From the NCBI RefSeq assembly GCF_037152535.1, contig NZ_JBBCMA010000001.1, positions 1,116,001 to 1,180,000 of the forward strand: a stretch of 64,000 nucleotides of DNA. Direction: 5' to 3'. The notes under the pieces were generated by a model. The model saw nothing but the letters and a program-made list of their open reading frames with translations. It searched no databases and was not told where the DNA came from. The DNA comes from Leclercia sp. AS011 (lineage in GTDB: Bacteria > Pseudomonadota > Gammaproteobacteria > Enterobacterales > Enterobacteriaceae). The translations under genes and the position numbers were made by a program. Numbering within the stretch: the stretch's first letter is position 1; each line of letters starts with the position of its first letter. This document shows, piece by piece, positions 42,552-52,171 of the stretch.

Positions 42552-43859
42552 ATGACCTGCACAATCGAACAACGGGTTATGCGCAAGATCACCTTGCGCA
42601 TCGTCCCCTTCATCATGCTGTTGTACTTCATCGCCTTCCTTGACCGGGTCAACATCGGTTTCGCGGCCCTGACCATGAACGCCGATCTCGGCTTCTCCCC
42701 GGCGGTGTTTGGCTTCGGGGCCGGGATCTTCTTTCTCGGCTATTTTCTGTTTGAAGTCCCGTCCAACCTGATCCTGCACAAGGTCGGGGCGCGCATCTGG
42801 ATTGCCCGGGTGATGATCACCTGGGGGCTGGTCTCCGGCGGCATGGCTTTTGTCCAGAGCACCACCAGCTTCTACAGCCTGCGCTTTCTGCTCGGCGTGG
42901 CGGAAGCGGGCTTCTTCCCGGGGATCATCCTCTACTTAAGCTACTGGTTCCCGGCGCAGAAACGCGCCCAGGTCACGGCAATCTTTATGGCCGCGGCACC
43001 TATCTCCACCGCGCTCGGCTCGCCAATCTCCGCCGCACTGCTGGAGATGCACGGCATGCTGGGCTTCGCCGGCTGGCAGTGGATGTTTGTGCTCGAAGCG
43101 GTACCGGCGGTGATCCTCGGCGTGGTGGTGCTGTTCTGGCTCACCGACCGCCCGGAAAAGGCGAAATGGCTCAGCGAAGAGGAGCGCGGCTGGCTGATTG
43201 CCACCCTGCAACGTGAGCAGGCTGCGAAACAGGCCACGGCGCAGCACAGCGTCTGGAAAGGGTTACTCGATAAACGCGTGCTGGCCCTGTCGCTGGTCTA
43301 CTTCGGCACCTCCGCCGGGCTCTACACCCTGGGCATCTGGTCGCCGCAGATCATTAAAACCCTCGGCGTCTCCTCCATGACCGTCGGCCTGTTGAACGCC
43401 ATTCCGGCCGTGATGGCGGTAGTGGCGATGGTGCTCTGGGCCCGCCATTCTGACAAAACCGGCGAACGCTCGTGGCACGTGATTGCCGCCTGCATCGTGG
43501 CCGCGGCTGGCCTGTTTATGGCGGGCAGCACGGCGAGCATCGTCGGGGTGATCCTCGCCCTGACCATCGTTAACTGCGGCATCAGCGCCTCCAAGCCCCC
43601 GCTGTGGAGCATGCCAACCCTGTTCCTTTCCGGCTCGGCAGCAGCGGCGGGTATCGCAACCATCAACTCACTCGGCAACCTGGGCGGCTTTGTCGGTCCG
43701 TTCATGATCGGCCTGATTAAACAGCAGACCGGCAGTTACACCTGGGGGCTGTGGTTTGTCGCCGGACTGCTGATCCTCTCTTCACTGGTAGTTCTGTGGC
43801 TCTCGGCGTCCAGCCGCAAGGCGCAGGCTAATGAACCATTAATTCAGTCAAAACATTAA
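42552..43859 (+). CDS. ttuB: MFS tartrate/dicarboxylate transporter (TtuB-like)
   Basis: A 435-residue, 12-helix MFS protein of the anion:cation symporter group. Typical motifs are 'FLDRVNIGFAALTMNADLGFS' near the start, 'GYFLFEVPSNLILHKVGAR' and 'VAEAGFFPGIILYLSYWFP'. This group includes TtuB and phthalate/tartrate permeases. It lies 15 bases before the tartrate dehydrogenase gene. AATAATTATGAGGAATACCTCAC precedes the ATG, with TGAGGA as the ribosome site. Substrate is inferred from the cluster. Confidence 0.86.
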   Translation: MTCTIEQRVMRKITLRIVPFIMLLYFIAFLDRVNIGFAALTMNADLGFSPAVFGFGAGIFFLGYFLFEVPSNLILHKVGARIWIARVMITWGLVSGGMAFVQSTTSFYSLRFLLGVAEAGFFPGIILYLSYWFPAQKRAQVTAIFMAAAPISTALGSPISAALLEMHGMLGFAGWQWMFVLEAVPAVILGVVVLFWLTDRPEKAKWLSEEERGWLIATLQREQAAKQATAQHSVWKGLLDKRVLALSLVYFGTSAGLYTLGIWSPQIIKTLGVSSMTVGLLNAIPAVMAVVAMVLWARHSDKTGERSWHVIAACIVAAAGLFMAGSTASIVGVILALTIVNCGISASKPPLWSMPTLFLSGSAAAAGIATINSLGNLGGFVGPFMIGLIKQQTGSYTWGLWFVAGLLILSSLVVLWLSASSRKAQANEPLIQSKH

Positions 43860-43874
43860 TTTAAGGAAACAGAG

Positions 43875-44942
43875 ATGAAAGATTACGCCATTGCAGCTAT
43901 CCCCGCAGACGGTATCGGCCCGGAAGTGATCACCGCGGGCGTTGAGGTGTTACACGCGCTGGCCCAGCGTCAGGGGGATATGCGTTTCTCGGTACATACC
44001 TTCGAGTGGGGCTCGGACTACTACAAAACCCACGGGGTGATGATGCCGGAAGACGGGCTGGAGCAGTTAAAAGCCTTCGACGCCATCTACTTTGGCGCGG
44101 TGGGTGCCCCGGACGTGCCGGATCACATTACCCTGTGGGGGCTGCGCCTGCCGATCTGCCAGGGCTTCGACCAGTATGCCAACGTCCGTCCGACCAAAAT
44201 CCTGCCGGGCATTCAGTCCCCGCTGCGCAAGGCGGTGCCGGGTACCCTCGACTGGGTGATTGTGCGTGAGAACTCGGAAGGGGAATATTCCGGCCACGGT
44301 GGCCGGGCGCACCGCGGCCTGCCGGAAGAGGTGGGCACCGAAGTGGCGATTTTCACCCGCACCGGGGTGACGCGCATCATGCGCTACGCCTTCCGCCTGG
44401 CGCAGACCCGTCCGCGCAAGCTGTTAACCGTGGTCACCAAGTCCAACGCCCAGCGTCACGGGATGGTGATGTGGGACGAGATCGCCGCCGAAGTGGCGCG
44501 CGAGTTCCCGGACGTGACCTGGGACAAAATGCTGGTGGACGCCATGACCGTGCGCATGACCCTGCATCCGGAGTCGCTGGACACCATCGTCGCCACCAAC
44601 CTGCACGCCGATATCCTCTCCGATCTGGCCGGGGCGCTGGCGGGCAGTCTGGGGGTGGCACCTACTGCCAATATCGATCCGGAGCGTCGTTTCCCGTCAA
44701 TGTTTGAACCGATCCACGGTTCGGCGTTTGATATCACCGGCAAGGGCATCGCCAACCCGGTCGCCAGCTTCTGGACCGCGGCGCAGATGCTGGAACACCT
44801 GGGGGAAGGCGAGGCGGCAACCCGTCTTATGGCCGCCGTGGAAAAAGTCTGTGCCGAGGGCATCATGACCCCGGACGTGGGCGGTACGGCCAACACCCGC
44901 GAGGTCACCCAGGCGGTGATCCGCGCCATCGCAGAAGGCTGA
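43875..44942 (+). CDS. ttuC: Tartrate dehydrogenase/decarboxylase (TtuC/DmlA family)
   Basis: A 355-residue NAD-dependent beta-decarboxylating dehydrogenase. Motifs are 'IPADGIGPEVI', the substrate loop 'VRENSEGEYSGHGG', and the metal-binding Asp residues in 'DKMLVDAMTVRM' and 'HADILSDLAGA'. This branch oxidises L- or meso-tartrate and D-malate; decarboxylation yields glycerate or pyruvate. With a downstream glycerate kinase the tartrate-to-glycerate route is the best reading. E. coli DmlA is a paralogue, so D-malate remains an alternative. Confidence 0.88.
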   Translation: MKDYAIAAIPADGIGPEVITAGVEVLHALAQRQGDMRFSVHTFEWGSDYYKTHGVMMPEDGLEQLKAFDAIYFGAVGAPDVPDHITLWGLRLPICQGFDQYANVRPTKILPGIQSPLRKAVPGTLDWVIVRENSEGEYSGHGGRAHRGLPEEVGTEVAIFTRTGVTRIMRYAFRLAQTRPRKLLTVVTKSNAQRHGMVMWDEIAAEVAREFPDVTWDKMLVDAMTVRMTLHPESLDTIVATNLHADILSDLAGALAGSLGVAPTANIDPERRFPSMFEPIHGSAFDITGKGIANPVASFWTAAQMLEHLGEGEAATRLMAAVEKVCAEGIMTPDVGGTANTREVTQAVIRAIAEG

Positions 44943-44945
44943 CCT

Positions 44946-46208
44946 ATGGCACAACACGACGACAGCGCCCTGCGAGGGGCGCTTACTGAGATCTTCATGG
45001 CGGCAGTGAAAAGTGCCGATCCGCATGAGGCACTGATTAAGGCGCTGCCGGAGAAACCGCGCGGGCGCTGCATTGTGGTCGGAGCCGGGAAAGCCAGCGC
45101 CGCCATGGCCGCCGCGCTGGAGGCCGCCTGGTCGGATGTCGATCTGCAGGGTGTGGTAGTGACGCGCTACGGTCACGCGGTGCCGACGCAAAAAATCCGC
45201 ATCCTCGAGGCGGCGCACCCGGTCTCGGATGCGATGAGCGAAGTGGCCTCGATGCTGATGATGGAACAGGTCAAACATCTCAGTGCCGACGACTGCGTGA
45301 TTGCGCTGATCTCCGGCGGGGGCTCGTCGCTGCTGGCCCTGCCACGCAAGGGCATCACCCTGGCCGACAAACAGTTGGTTAACCAGGCGCTGTTGAAGAG
45401 CGGGGCGACCATCCACGAGATGAATACCGTGCGCAAGCAGCTGTCGGATATCAAGGGCGGACGCCTGGCGCTGGCGGCGCTTCCCGCCCGGGTGATTACC
45501 CTGATCATCAGCGATGTGCCCGGGGACGATCCCCAGAGCATCGCCTCCGGCCCGACAGTGGCGGACTCGTCCACGGCGGAAGAGGCGCTGGAGATTATCG
45601 CCCGCTATCGTCTGGCGCTGCCGGAGCCGGTAATGCGGGTCCTGCGCACCCCGCGGGCTCCGGTGACCACGGCAGAGATAGACGAGGATATCCGCCTGAT
45701 CGCCACCCCCTCCGGCGCGCTGGCTGCCGCTGCCGCCGTGGCGCAGCGGATGGGTTATACCCCGTTGATGCTGGGGGATGCTCTGGAAGGCGAAAGCGCC
45801 CAGATGGGAATTATGATGGCCGGGATCGCCAAATCGGTGAAGCAGCATGGCCTGCCGGTGAAAGGCCCGGCGGTGCTGTTAAGCGGCGGAGAGACAACAG
45901 TCACTATTGGCGATTCGGGCGGTGGCCGCGGCGGGCGCAACACTGAATTTCTGCTGGCGCTGGCCTGCGCCCTGAAGGGTGAGAAGGGGATTTACGCTAT
46001 CGCCGGGGACAGCGACGGGATTGACGGCACCGAGGACGCGGCAGGAGCAATCGTTACGCCGGATACGCTGCATCGCACTTCGCTGGATGCCAGATCCATG
46101 CTGCGTGGGCATGACAGCTACAGCTATTTTTCCGCACTGGGGGATCTGGTGATAACCGGGCCAACCTTAACTAACGTGAATGATATTCGGGTAGTGATGA
46201 TTACCTGA
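44946..46208 (+). CDS. ttuD: Glycerate 2-kinase, MOFRL family (TtuD-like)
   Basis: A 420-residue GckA/TtuD family protein. The first ~240 residues are the GckA N-domain ('GAGKASAAMAAALE', 'LISGGGSSLLALP'); the C-terminal MOFRL domain has 'LSGGETTVTI', 'GGRGGRNTEFLLALA' and 'AGDSDGIDGTEDAAGA'. TtuD was first called hydroxypyruvate reductase, but members of this family phosphorylate glycerate to 2-phosphoglycerate. It starts three bases after ttuC and completes a tartrate-glycerate-glycolysis path. A BIME follows. Confidence 0.88.
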   Translation: MAQHDDSALRGALTEIFMAAVKSADPHEALIKALPEKPRGRCIVVGAGKASAAMAAALEAAWSDVDLQGVVVTRYGHAVPTQKIRILEAAHPVSDAMSEVASMLMMEQVKHLSADDCVIALISGGGSSLLALPRKGITLADKQLVNQALLKSGATIHEMNTVRKQLSDIKGGRLALAALPARVITLIISDVPGDDPQSIASGPTVADSSTAEEALEIIARYRLALPEPVMRVLRTPRAPVTTAEIDEDIRLIATPSGALAAAAAVAQRMGYTPLMLGDALEGESAQMGIMMAGIAKSVKQHGLPVKGPAVLLSGGETTVTIGDSGGGRGGRNTEFLLALACALKGEKGIYAIAGDSDGIDGTEDAAGAIVTPDTLHRTSLDARSMLRGHDSYSYFSALGDLVITGPTLTNVNDIRVVMIT

Positions 46209-46217
46209 CGTGAAACT

Positions 46218-46294
46218 TGCCGGGCGGCAGCTTCGCTTTGCCCGGCCTACAACTCGTATCCCGTAGGCCGGGTAAGCGGTAGCGCCACCCGGCA
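46218..46294. repeat. BIME (two REP arms)
   Basis: TTGCCGGGCGGCAGCTTCGC...GGCCTAC and CGTAGGCCGGGTAAGCGGTAGCGCCACCCGGC, opposed REP units between convergent ttuD and the oxidoreductase gene. Confidence 0.87.
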
Positions 46295-46299
46295 TGTGT

Positions 46300-47289
46300 T
46301 TACACCGCCACCACAATTTTACCCACCTGGCCGTTCGACTCCATATAGCGCTGTGCGTCAGCAATTTGTTCCAGTGGGAAGGTCTTGTCGATGAGCGGCT
46401 TCAGGGCACCCGTGCGTAATCCTTCACTGACAAAGGCTTTTGCTCGCGCCATTTTTTCAGCATCGGTGGTGATTTCGAAAAGCTCATAGCCCCGGAAGGT
46501 CAGGTGCTTACCCAGGATGGCGAAGACCGGAACCGATAGGTCGCGGCTGTCCAGCGCACCATACTGAAAGAAAATCGCGCCGTCGGACATCACCTTCGCA
46601 ATCTCAGCCACACCCGGGCCGCCGACCGGGTCAAAAGCCATTTGGATCCCTTTGTCGGCAGTGATCCGGTTAATCTCCGCCGCCACACTCTGCTCCTGGC
46701 TGGCGACCACAGCAGCCGCACCGGCTTCCAGCAGTAGAGCGCGTTTATCACCGGTACGCGTCATGGCGATGGGGATGGCACCACGCATCCTGGCGATCTG
46801 TATTGCCGCCAGCCCGACGCTACTGGACGCGGCATTGATCAGTACATGATCGCCCGCTTTGAGGTTGCCGTATTCAATCAACGCTCCGAAGGCGGTGACG
46901 TACATCATCCAACTGGCGGCAGCCTGCTCAAAACTGAGATTCTGCGGATGTTTTACCACCGCGTGCGCCGGGGCGTTCACCACTTCGCCGTACATCCCGT
47001 AGTCACTGAACATAAAGGCGGGGATCACGCTCACGCAGTCACCCGGGGCAAAGTCCGTGACGTTTGTCCCTACGGCTTTGACCACGCCGGCGGCTTCGTA
47101 GCCAAGGCGGGCCGGAAACTGTGGATCGATAACGTACTGACCGGTGCGGTACATGATTTCCGCGCGGTTAATGCCAATGGCACGTACGGCAATCTGCACC
47201 TCATTTGGGCCAGGGGCAGGTACGACAACATCTTTAATTTCAAGCACATCGGCGCTACCTACACGATTAAACACGACAACTTTAGACAT
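46300..47289 (-). CDS. Zinc-free MDR quinone-oxidoreductase-like protein
   Basis: A 329-residue medium-chain oxidoreductase. The N-domain carries 'GINRAEIMYRTGQY' and 'LGYEAAGVVKAVG'; the NADPH-binding fold has 'HVLINAASSSVGLAAIQIA'. The cysteines of a structural zinc are absent and the catalytic-zinc ligands are not conserved, placing it with quinone oxidoreductase-like reductases. Substrate unknown. It is followed on the same strand upstream by a LysR gene whose product may regulate it; that gap is 88 bases. Confidence 0.85.
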   Translation of the reverse strand: MSKVVVFNRVGSADVLEIKDVVVPAPGPNEVQIAVRAIGINRAEIMYRTGQYVIDPQFPARLGYEAAGVVKAVGTNVTDFAPGDCVSVIPAFMFSDYGMYGEVVNAPAHAVVKHPQNLSFEQAAASWMMYVTAFGALIEYGNLKAGDHVLINAASSSVGLAAIQIARMRGAIPIAMTRTGDKRALLLEAGAAAVVASQEQSVAAEINRITADKGIQMAFDPVGGPGVAEIAKVMSDGAIFFQYGALDSRDLSVPVFAILGKHLTFRGYELFEITTDAEKMARAKAFVSEGLRTGALKPLIDKTFPLEQIADAQRYMESNGQVGKIVVAV

Positions 47290-47377
47290 CTTTCACCTCG
47301 AAGAACGATAAGGACAATTGCATGAGCAAAATGTACCGGGCAACGTTCGGGGGAAAAACCGCTGTCGCGGAACTTCA

Positions 47378-48310
47378 CTATTTCTCTGTGGGTAATAATC
47401 CATTGAGCTGCGCCGATTTCCCGGCAAAAAGCTCAGTCAGCCAGTCGATAAACACCCTGACTTTGGGCGCCAGATAACGTCTGTCGGGATACAGCACCGA
47501 GATGGGTTTCGTCACCGTGGTGTAATCAGCAAGCACTTCAACCAGCCTGCCGGCCTGGAGATGCGGGGCCAGCACGGCATGGATCCCCTGTAACATTCCC
47601 AGCCCTGAAAGGCCGCATGAGAGCAGGATATCGGAATTATCGACCAGCATGGTTCTGGCCGGACGGAAGACCACGGCCTCGCCATCTTTCACAAAGCGCC
47701 AGTCCATCACCGCGCGACTGTGGCCCGAAAAGAACATCACGGCTTTGTGCGCGGGCAGATCGTCTGGCGTCTCAGGTACGCCATATTTTTCCAGGTAGGT
47801 AGGGGCGGCACAGGTCACCAGACGTGCATCGCCAAGACGGCGGGAGATCAGCGTCGAGTCCTGCAGTTCCCCCATACGGATCACACAGTCAATACCTTCC
47901 GCTACCATGTCGACACGGTGGTCGGAAGAGGTCAGCTCCAGCTCGATGTCCGGATATTTTTCCTGAAAGCTGGCCAGGGCGGGGATCAGCACCGCATGCG
48001 CCAGCGACAGGGGGGTATCCACACGCAGACGGCCTCGCGGCGGACGCGTGGGCGAAAAAGAGGCCAGCACATCGTCCACTTCAAGCAGCAGAGATTTCGC
48101 GCGTTGTAAAAAAACTTCTCCTTCTGATGTCAGGCTGATTTTGCGGGTGGTGCGGTGCAGTAATTTACTGCCCAGCTCATCTTCCAGCTGCTGCAGGGCT
48201 TTGGTGACGGCAGGGCGGTGAAGATGCAGGACATCCGCCGCCCGGGCAAAGCTGCCCTGTTCAGCAACTTCAACAAATATGGTCATGAGCTCAAACATTC
48301 TGGCGCGCAT
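47378..48310 (-). CDS. LysR-family regulator
   Basis: A 310-residue LysR protein. The helix-turn-helix is 'FARAADVLHLHRPAVTKALQQLEDELG', followed by an effector domain of the CrgA/AaeR-like type ('DTPLSLAHAVLIPALASFQEKYPDI'). ATG at 48310 with GGAAGG 11 bases upstream; a second ATG four codons later (MFELMTIF) is an alternative. It lies between an oxidoreductase gene on its own strand and a divergent MBL-fold hydrolase; the divergent partner at 48432 is the likelier target. Confidence 0.87.
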   Translation of the reverse strand: MRARMFELMTIFVEVAEQGSFARAADVLHLHRPAVTKALQQLEDELGSKLLHRTTRKISLTSEGEVFLQRAKSLLLEVDDVLASFSPTRPPRGRLRVDTPLSLAHAVLIPALASFQEKYPDIELELTSSDHRVDMVAEGIDCVIRMGELQDSTLISRRLGDARLVTCAAPTYLEKYGVPETPDDLPAHKAVMFFSGHSRAVMDWRFVKDGEAVVFRPARTMLVDNSDILLSCGLSGLGMLQGIHAVLAPHLQAGRLVEVLADYTTVTKPISVLYPDRRYLAPKVRVFIDWLTELFAGKSAQLNGLLPTEK

Positions 48311-48431
48311 TTTTCACAGCCTTCCGTACAGGATTGTTTCTTTATTGATAACAGTGTAATACGAAAACGCCGCTTTTTACTGCATCACCAAATACTTATG
48401 CTTACTTCACTCCAGTCAACAAGGTGATGAT

Positions 48432-49310
48432 ATGTCATTAATTCATAACTACCAGGCACCCATGGTCAACCGCAAAAAAGTGGGCGATATGATGATCACC
48501 CTGCTCAGCGATGGCTATCTGGATGCCTCATTTGAGCTGCTCTCCGGCATTACCGGTTCGCAGGCGGAAGCCTTACTGCAACGACGCGGGGCGTCGGTTC
48601 TGCCCCGGATGAACATCAATGTCTATGTCATTCAGAACGGCAAGCAGACCATTCTGGTCGACAGCGGGGCGGGGAACTTCAAGGGCTGGGGCGGTCGTCT
48701 CCCCGTGGCGTTGGCGGCGGCGGGCATCGATCCGCTGCAAATTGATACGATCCTGCTGACCCACGCGCATCCTGACCATATAGGCGGCCTGGCGGGCCCG
48801 CTGCAAACGCCTCATTTCCGCAACGTCGAACGGCTGTTTGTGCATCAGGATGAACTGGCTTTCTGGCGCAACCAAACCCTGCAGGCCAGCGCCCCGGACG
48901 GCTTTAAACCTGCCTTTGCTCTGGCTCAAAATGCCTTTGCAGCGTACGAGCAGAAGCTGGTGCCGTTCGCTCACGAGGATATTCTACCGGGCATTCAGGC
49001 GGTGGCGCTGCCGGGGCACACGCCGGGCCATAGCGGTTATGTTGTCGGAAACGAGAACGAATCGCTGCTGATCTGGGGGGATATCGTCCATTTCCCGCAT
49101 ATACAGGTTGAACACCCGGACGTGACCATCGCCTTTGACAGCGACCCTGCCGCGGCGGCCTTAACCCGCAAGCGCCTGCTGGAACGGGTGGCCAGTGATA
49201 ATCTCAGCGTTTCAGGCATGCACTTTAACGCGCCCGTCACCGCGACGGTAAAGCGGGGTGCTGAGCAACAGTTCGCGTTACATTACGACGGATGGTCTCC
49301 GGCAGTATAA
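48432..49310 (+). CDS. MBL-fold metallo-hydrolase
   Basis: A 292-residue metallo-beta-lactamase-fold protein. The metal motif 'LLTHAHPDHIGGL' (HxHxDH) is near residue 115, later ligands are in 'ALPGHTPGHSGYVV' and 'IWGDIVHF', and a final His is in 'VSGMHFNAP'. No signal peptide, so it is cytosolic; this is the layout of quorum-quenching-lactonase and glyoxalase-II relatives. The substrate is not evident. Divergent from a LysR gene by 121 bases, which fits inducible control. Confidence 0.86.
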   Translation: MSLIHNYQAPMVNRKKVGDMMITLLSDGYLDASFELLSGITGSQAEALLQRRGASVLPRMNINVYVIQNGKQTILVDSGAGNFKGWGGRLPVALAAAGIDPLQIDTILLTHAHPDHIGGLAGPLQTPHFRNVERLFVHQDELAFWRNQTLQASAPDGFKPAFALAQNAFAAYEQKLVPFAHEDILPGIQAVALPGHTPGHSGYVVGNENESLLIWGDIVHFPHIQVEHPDVTIAFDSDPAAAALTRKRLLERVASDNLSVSGMHFNAPVTATVKRGAEQQFALHYDGWSPAV

Positions 49311-49433
49311 ATCCTCACTTCTTTCGACCGCAGAATCACCCGTCTCCCCCTTCACAGGGCACTACACTGATCAACATACCTGCACGCGCTAACCCAGCGC
49401 GTGATTGTCATGTCCATTAAATAAGGATGCATC

Positions 49434-51536
49434 ATGATCCGGTCCATTCCTCTCGAGCGTTATCGCAACATCGGTATCTCCGCGCATATTGATGCCGGCA
49501 AAACCACCACCACCGAGCGCATCCTGTTTTACACCGGGGTGAGCCACAAGATGGGGGAAGTCCACGATGGGGCGGCGATCACCGACTGGATGGCGCAGGA
49601 GCAGGAGCGCGGCATTACCATTACCTCGGCGGCGGTGAGCTGCTTCTGGTCCGGGATGGATCGCGGTTATGAGCCGCACCATATCAACATCATCGACACC
49701 CCCGGGCACGTGGATTTCACCATCGAGGTGGAGCGCTCCATGCGGGTGCTGGACGGGGCGGTGATGGTCTACGACTCGGTGGGCGGGGTGCAGCCGCAGT
49801 CGGAAACCGTCTGGCGGCAGGCCAATAAGTACCGGGTGCCGCGCATCGCCTTCGTCAACAAAATGGACCGTCCGGGGGCCGATTTTTTTCACGTGGTGCA
49901 GATGATGATCGATCGGTTGAAAGCCCACCCGGTGCCGATAGTGATCCCCATCGGGGCTGAAGATCGCTTCACCGGGGTAGTGGATTTGATCAAGATGCGG
50001 GCCATTATCTGGGACGACGCCACGCAGGGCATGACCTTCAACTATGCCCCGGTGCCGGACGATCTGCAGGCCACCGCCCAAACCTGGCGGGATAAAATGG
50101 TCTCCGCGGCGGCAGAAGCCAGCGACGACCTGATGGATAAATACCTCGAAAGCAACGATCTCGACGAGGCTGAAATCATTCGCGGCCTGCGTAAACGCAC
50201 GGTGGCCGGGGAGATCCAGCCTATGCTCTGCGGCAGCGCCTTTAAAAACAAAGGGGTGCAGCGGATGCTGGATGCGGTGATTGAGCTGATGCCGTCGCCC
50301 CTCGACGTGCCCGCCATCGACGGCGTGGACGAGAAGGGCCAGCACGCCGAGCGTCACCCCAATGATGATGAACCCTTCTCGGCGCTGGCCTTCAAGCTGA
50401 TGTCCGACCCCTACGTCGGGCAACTGACCTTTATCCGCGTCTACTCCGGGGTGCTGAAAAAGGGCGACGCGGTCTTTAACCCGGTGAAGGGTAAAAAAGA
50501 GCGCATCGGACGCATCGTACTGATGCATGCCAACGACCGGCATGACGTCGAAGAGCTGCGCACCGGGGATATCGCCGCCTGCGTCGGGCTGAAGGATGTC
50601 ACCACCGGCGACACCCTGACCGACCCCGACGCGGTGATCACCCTCGAGCGGATGGAGTTCCCGGACCCGGTGATCTCCCTCTCTATTGAGCCAAAAACCA
50701 AAGCCGACCAGGAGAAAATGGGCATCGCCCTGCACCGGCTGGCGGCAGAAGATCCTTCTTTCCATCTGCATACCGATGAAGAGTCCGGCCAGACCATTAT
50801 CTCCGGGATGGGCGAACTGCATCTCGAGATCATCGTCGACCGCATGCGGCGTGAATTTGGCGTCGAGGCCAACATTGGCCGTCCACAGGTCACCTACCGG
50901 GAGACCATCCGCAAAACGGTCAACGACATCGAGGGCAAGTTTGTTCGCCAGTCCGGCGGGAAAGGGCAGTACGGCCACGTGGTGCTGAGCCTTGAGCCGC
51001 AGGAGCCGGGCAGCGGTTTTGCCTTTGTCGATGCCACCAAAGGCGGGGTGGTGCCGCGGGAGTATATCCCGTCGGTGGAAAAAGGGCTGCGCGAAGCGAT
51101 GAACAGCGGGGTGCTGGCGGGCTACCCGGTGGTGGATATCAAAGCGACCCTGACCTTTGGCTCGTACCACGAGGTCGACTCCTCGGAGATGGCCTTCCGC
51201 ATGGCGGCGATCTTCGGTTTTAAGGACGCGGCGCGCAAAGCCGACCCGGTGATCCTGGAGCCGATGATGCACGTGGAGGTCGAGACCCCGGAAGAGTACG
51301 CCGGGAATATCATGGGCGATCTCTCCTCCCGGCGCGGGCTGGTGCAGGGAATGGAGGAGCAGTTCGGCAGCCAGATTATCCGTGCCGACGTGCCGCTGGC
51401 GGAGATGTTCGGTTATGCCACCACGCTGCGCTCCATGTCTCAGGGGCGGGCAACCTACAGCATGGAGTTTCACCATTACGCCGAGGCCCCACGTATCGTG
51501 GCCGATGAGATCATCGCCGGGCGCGCGAAAAAGTAG
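49434..51536 (+). CDS. Second elongation factor G (EF-G paralogue)
   Basis: A 700-residue translational GTPase close to EF-G but outside the rpsL-rpsG-fusA-tuf operon. All G motifs are intact: G1 '[15 protein letters not shown]' (17-31), switch '[10 protein letters not shown]', G3 'DTPGHVD', G4 'NKMDRPG' and 'GSAFKNKG'. Domain IV tip sequences '[13 protein letters not shown]' and '[22 protein letters not shown]' are also retained, so ribosome binding is likely. It differs from FusA at many surface positions (N-terminus [14 protein letters not shown]; 'SVGGVQPQ' instead of 'AVGGVQPQ'). The AAGGATG ribosome site is moderate, unlike a highly expressed gene. A small lipoprotein protease gene follows by 17 bases. 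A backup or stress form of EF-G is inferred. Confidence 0.92.
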   Translation: MIRSIPLERYRNIGISAHIDAGKTTTTERILFYTGVSHKMGEVHDGAAITDWMAQEQERGITITSAAVSCFWSGMDRGYEPHHINIIDTPGHVDFTIEVERSMRVLDGAVMVYDSVGGVQPQSETVWRQANKYRVPRIAFVNKMDRPGADFFHVVQMMIDRLKAHPVPIVIPIGAEDRFTGVVDLIKMRAIIWDDATQGMTFNYAPVPDDLQATAQTWRDKMVSAAAEASDDLMDKYLESNDLDEAEIIRGLRKRTVAGEIQPMLCGSAFKNKGVQRMLDAVIELMPSPLDVPAIDGVDEKGQHAERHPNDDEPFSALAFKLMSDPYVGQLTFIRVYSGVLKKGDAVFNPVKGKKERIGRIVLMHANDRHDVEELRTGDIAACVGLKDVTTGDTLTDPDAVITLERMEFPDPVISLSIEPKTKADQEKMGIALHRLAAEDPSFHLHTDEESGQTIISGMGELHLEIIVDRMRREFGVEANIGRPQVTYRETIRKTVNDIEGKFVRQSGGKGQYGHVVLSLEPQEPGSGFAFVDATKGGVVPREYIPSVEKGLREAMNSGVLAGYPVVDIKATLTFGSYHEVDSSEMAFRMAAIFGFKDAARKADPVILEPMMHVEVETPEEYAGNIMGDLSSRRGLVQGMEEQFGSQIIRADVPLAEMFGYATTLRSMSQGRATYSMEFHHYAEAPRIVADEIIAGRAKK

Positions 51537-51553
51537 GCCCGGAGGGGTGAACC

Positions 51554-52171
51554 ATGAAGCGTTTGCATTTTGCTCTCGCCGCACTCATGGCACCCCTTAC
51601 GCTGCTGGGGTGTGTGGTAATGTCCGGCACCAGCCGGACTGACTTTAGCGCCACAAAGCAGGCGGATATGGTCTTTATCGGCCTGCCTGCGCCGCTGAAC
51701 TGGCTGGCGGCCGGGATGCAGGGCACCACCTTTCCGGTCTCCAGCACCCTGTCACTCACCGCCGCCCACGTGGCGGTGCCCTTGCTGAAGCCAGTGAAGG
51801 CTCAGCATCCCATTTGCGATGTGGCGGTAATTGGCGATAACAACCGCGGCAAGATCGTGCATCAGCTGGCTTACGCCAGGGTCGGGCGCAACGTCACCCT
51901 GTTCGGCTACAGCGCCATCAATAGCCTGCCTAAATCCAGCATGGGCAAGATCGACGGCTTCGTGAAGCGCGACGGCTGCTACTACGGCATTATTACCGGG
52001 GCGGGGGCGGTCTCCGGGATGTCCGGCGGGCCGGTGATGGACAGCCTGACCGGGGAGACGGTGGGGATCATCACCAACGTCATCCCCGGTAAAGGGGCCG
52101 TGGTCTTCGTGGCGGTGCAGGATTTTACTAACGTGCTGGACCGGCTGCGGATCCCTTATAAAACCTACTGA
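51554..52171 (+). CDS. Lipoprotein trypsin-like serine protease
   Basis: A 205-residue protein with a lipoprotein signal: MKRLHFALAALMAPLT then LLGC, with Cys20 predicted to be lipidated. A chymotrypsin-type triad can be read: His72 in 'LTAAHVAV', Asp89 in 'ICDVAVIG' and Ser157 in 'SGMSGGPV', with the oxyanion glycine in place. It is short for the family and lacks a PDZ domain, so the substrate may be recognised directly. GGAGGGG precedes the ATG. It lies 17 bases behind the EF-G paralogue and overlaps the convergent flavin reductase by seven bases. Confidence 0.78.
   Translation: MKRLHFALAALMAPLTLLGCVVMSGTSRTDFSATKQADMVFIGLPAPLNWLAAGMQGTTFPVSSTLSLTAAHVAVPLLKPVKAQHPICDVAVIGDNNRGKIVHQLAYARVGRNVTLFGYSAINSLPKSSMGKIDGFVKRDGCYYGIITGAGAVSGMSGGPVMDSLTGETVGIITNVIPGKGAVVFVAVQDFTNVLDRLRIPYKTY

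Noticed and set aside
49434..51536. Tet(M)-like ribosomal protection protein
   Set aside because: Sequence follows EF-G proper throughout, including domain IV tip motifs, and there is no mobile-element context.
49389..51584. 731-residue open frame on the minus strand
   Set aside because: It lies exactly antisense to the EF-G gene. It is His/Gly/Arg-rich, as expected from the high-GC shadow frame, with no ribosome site or domain.
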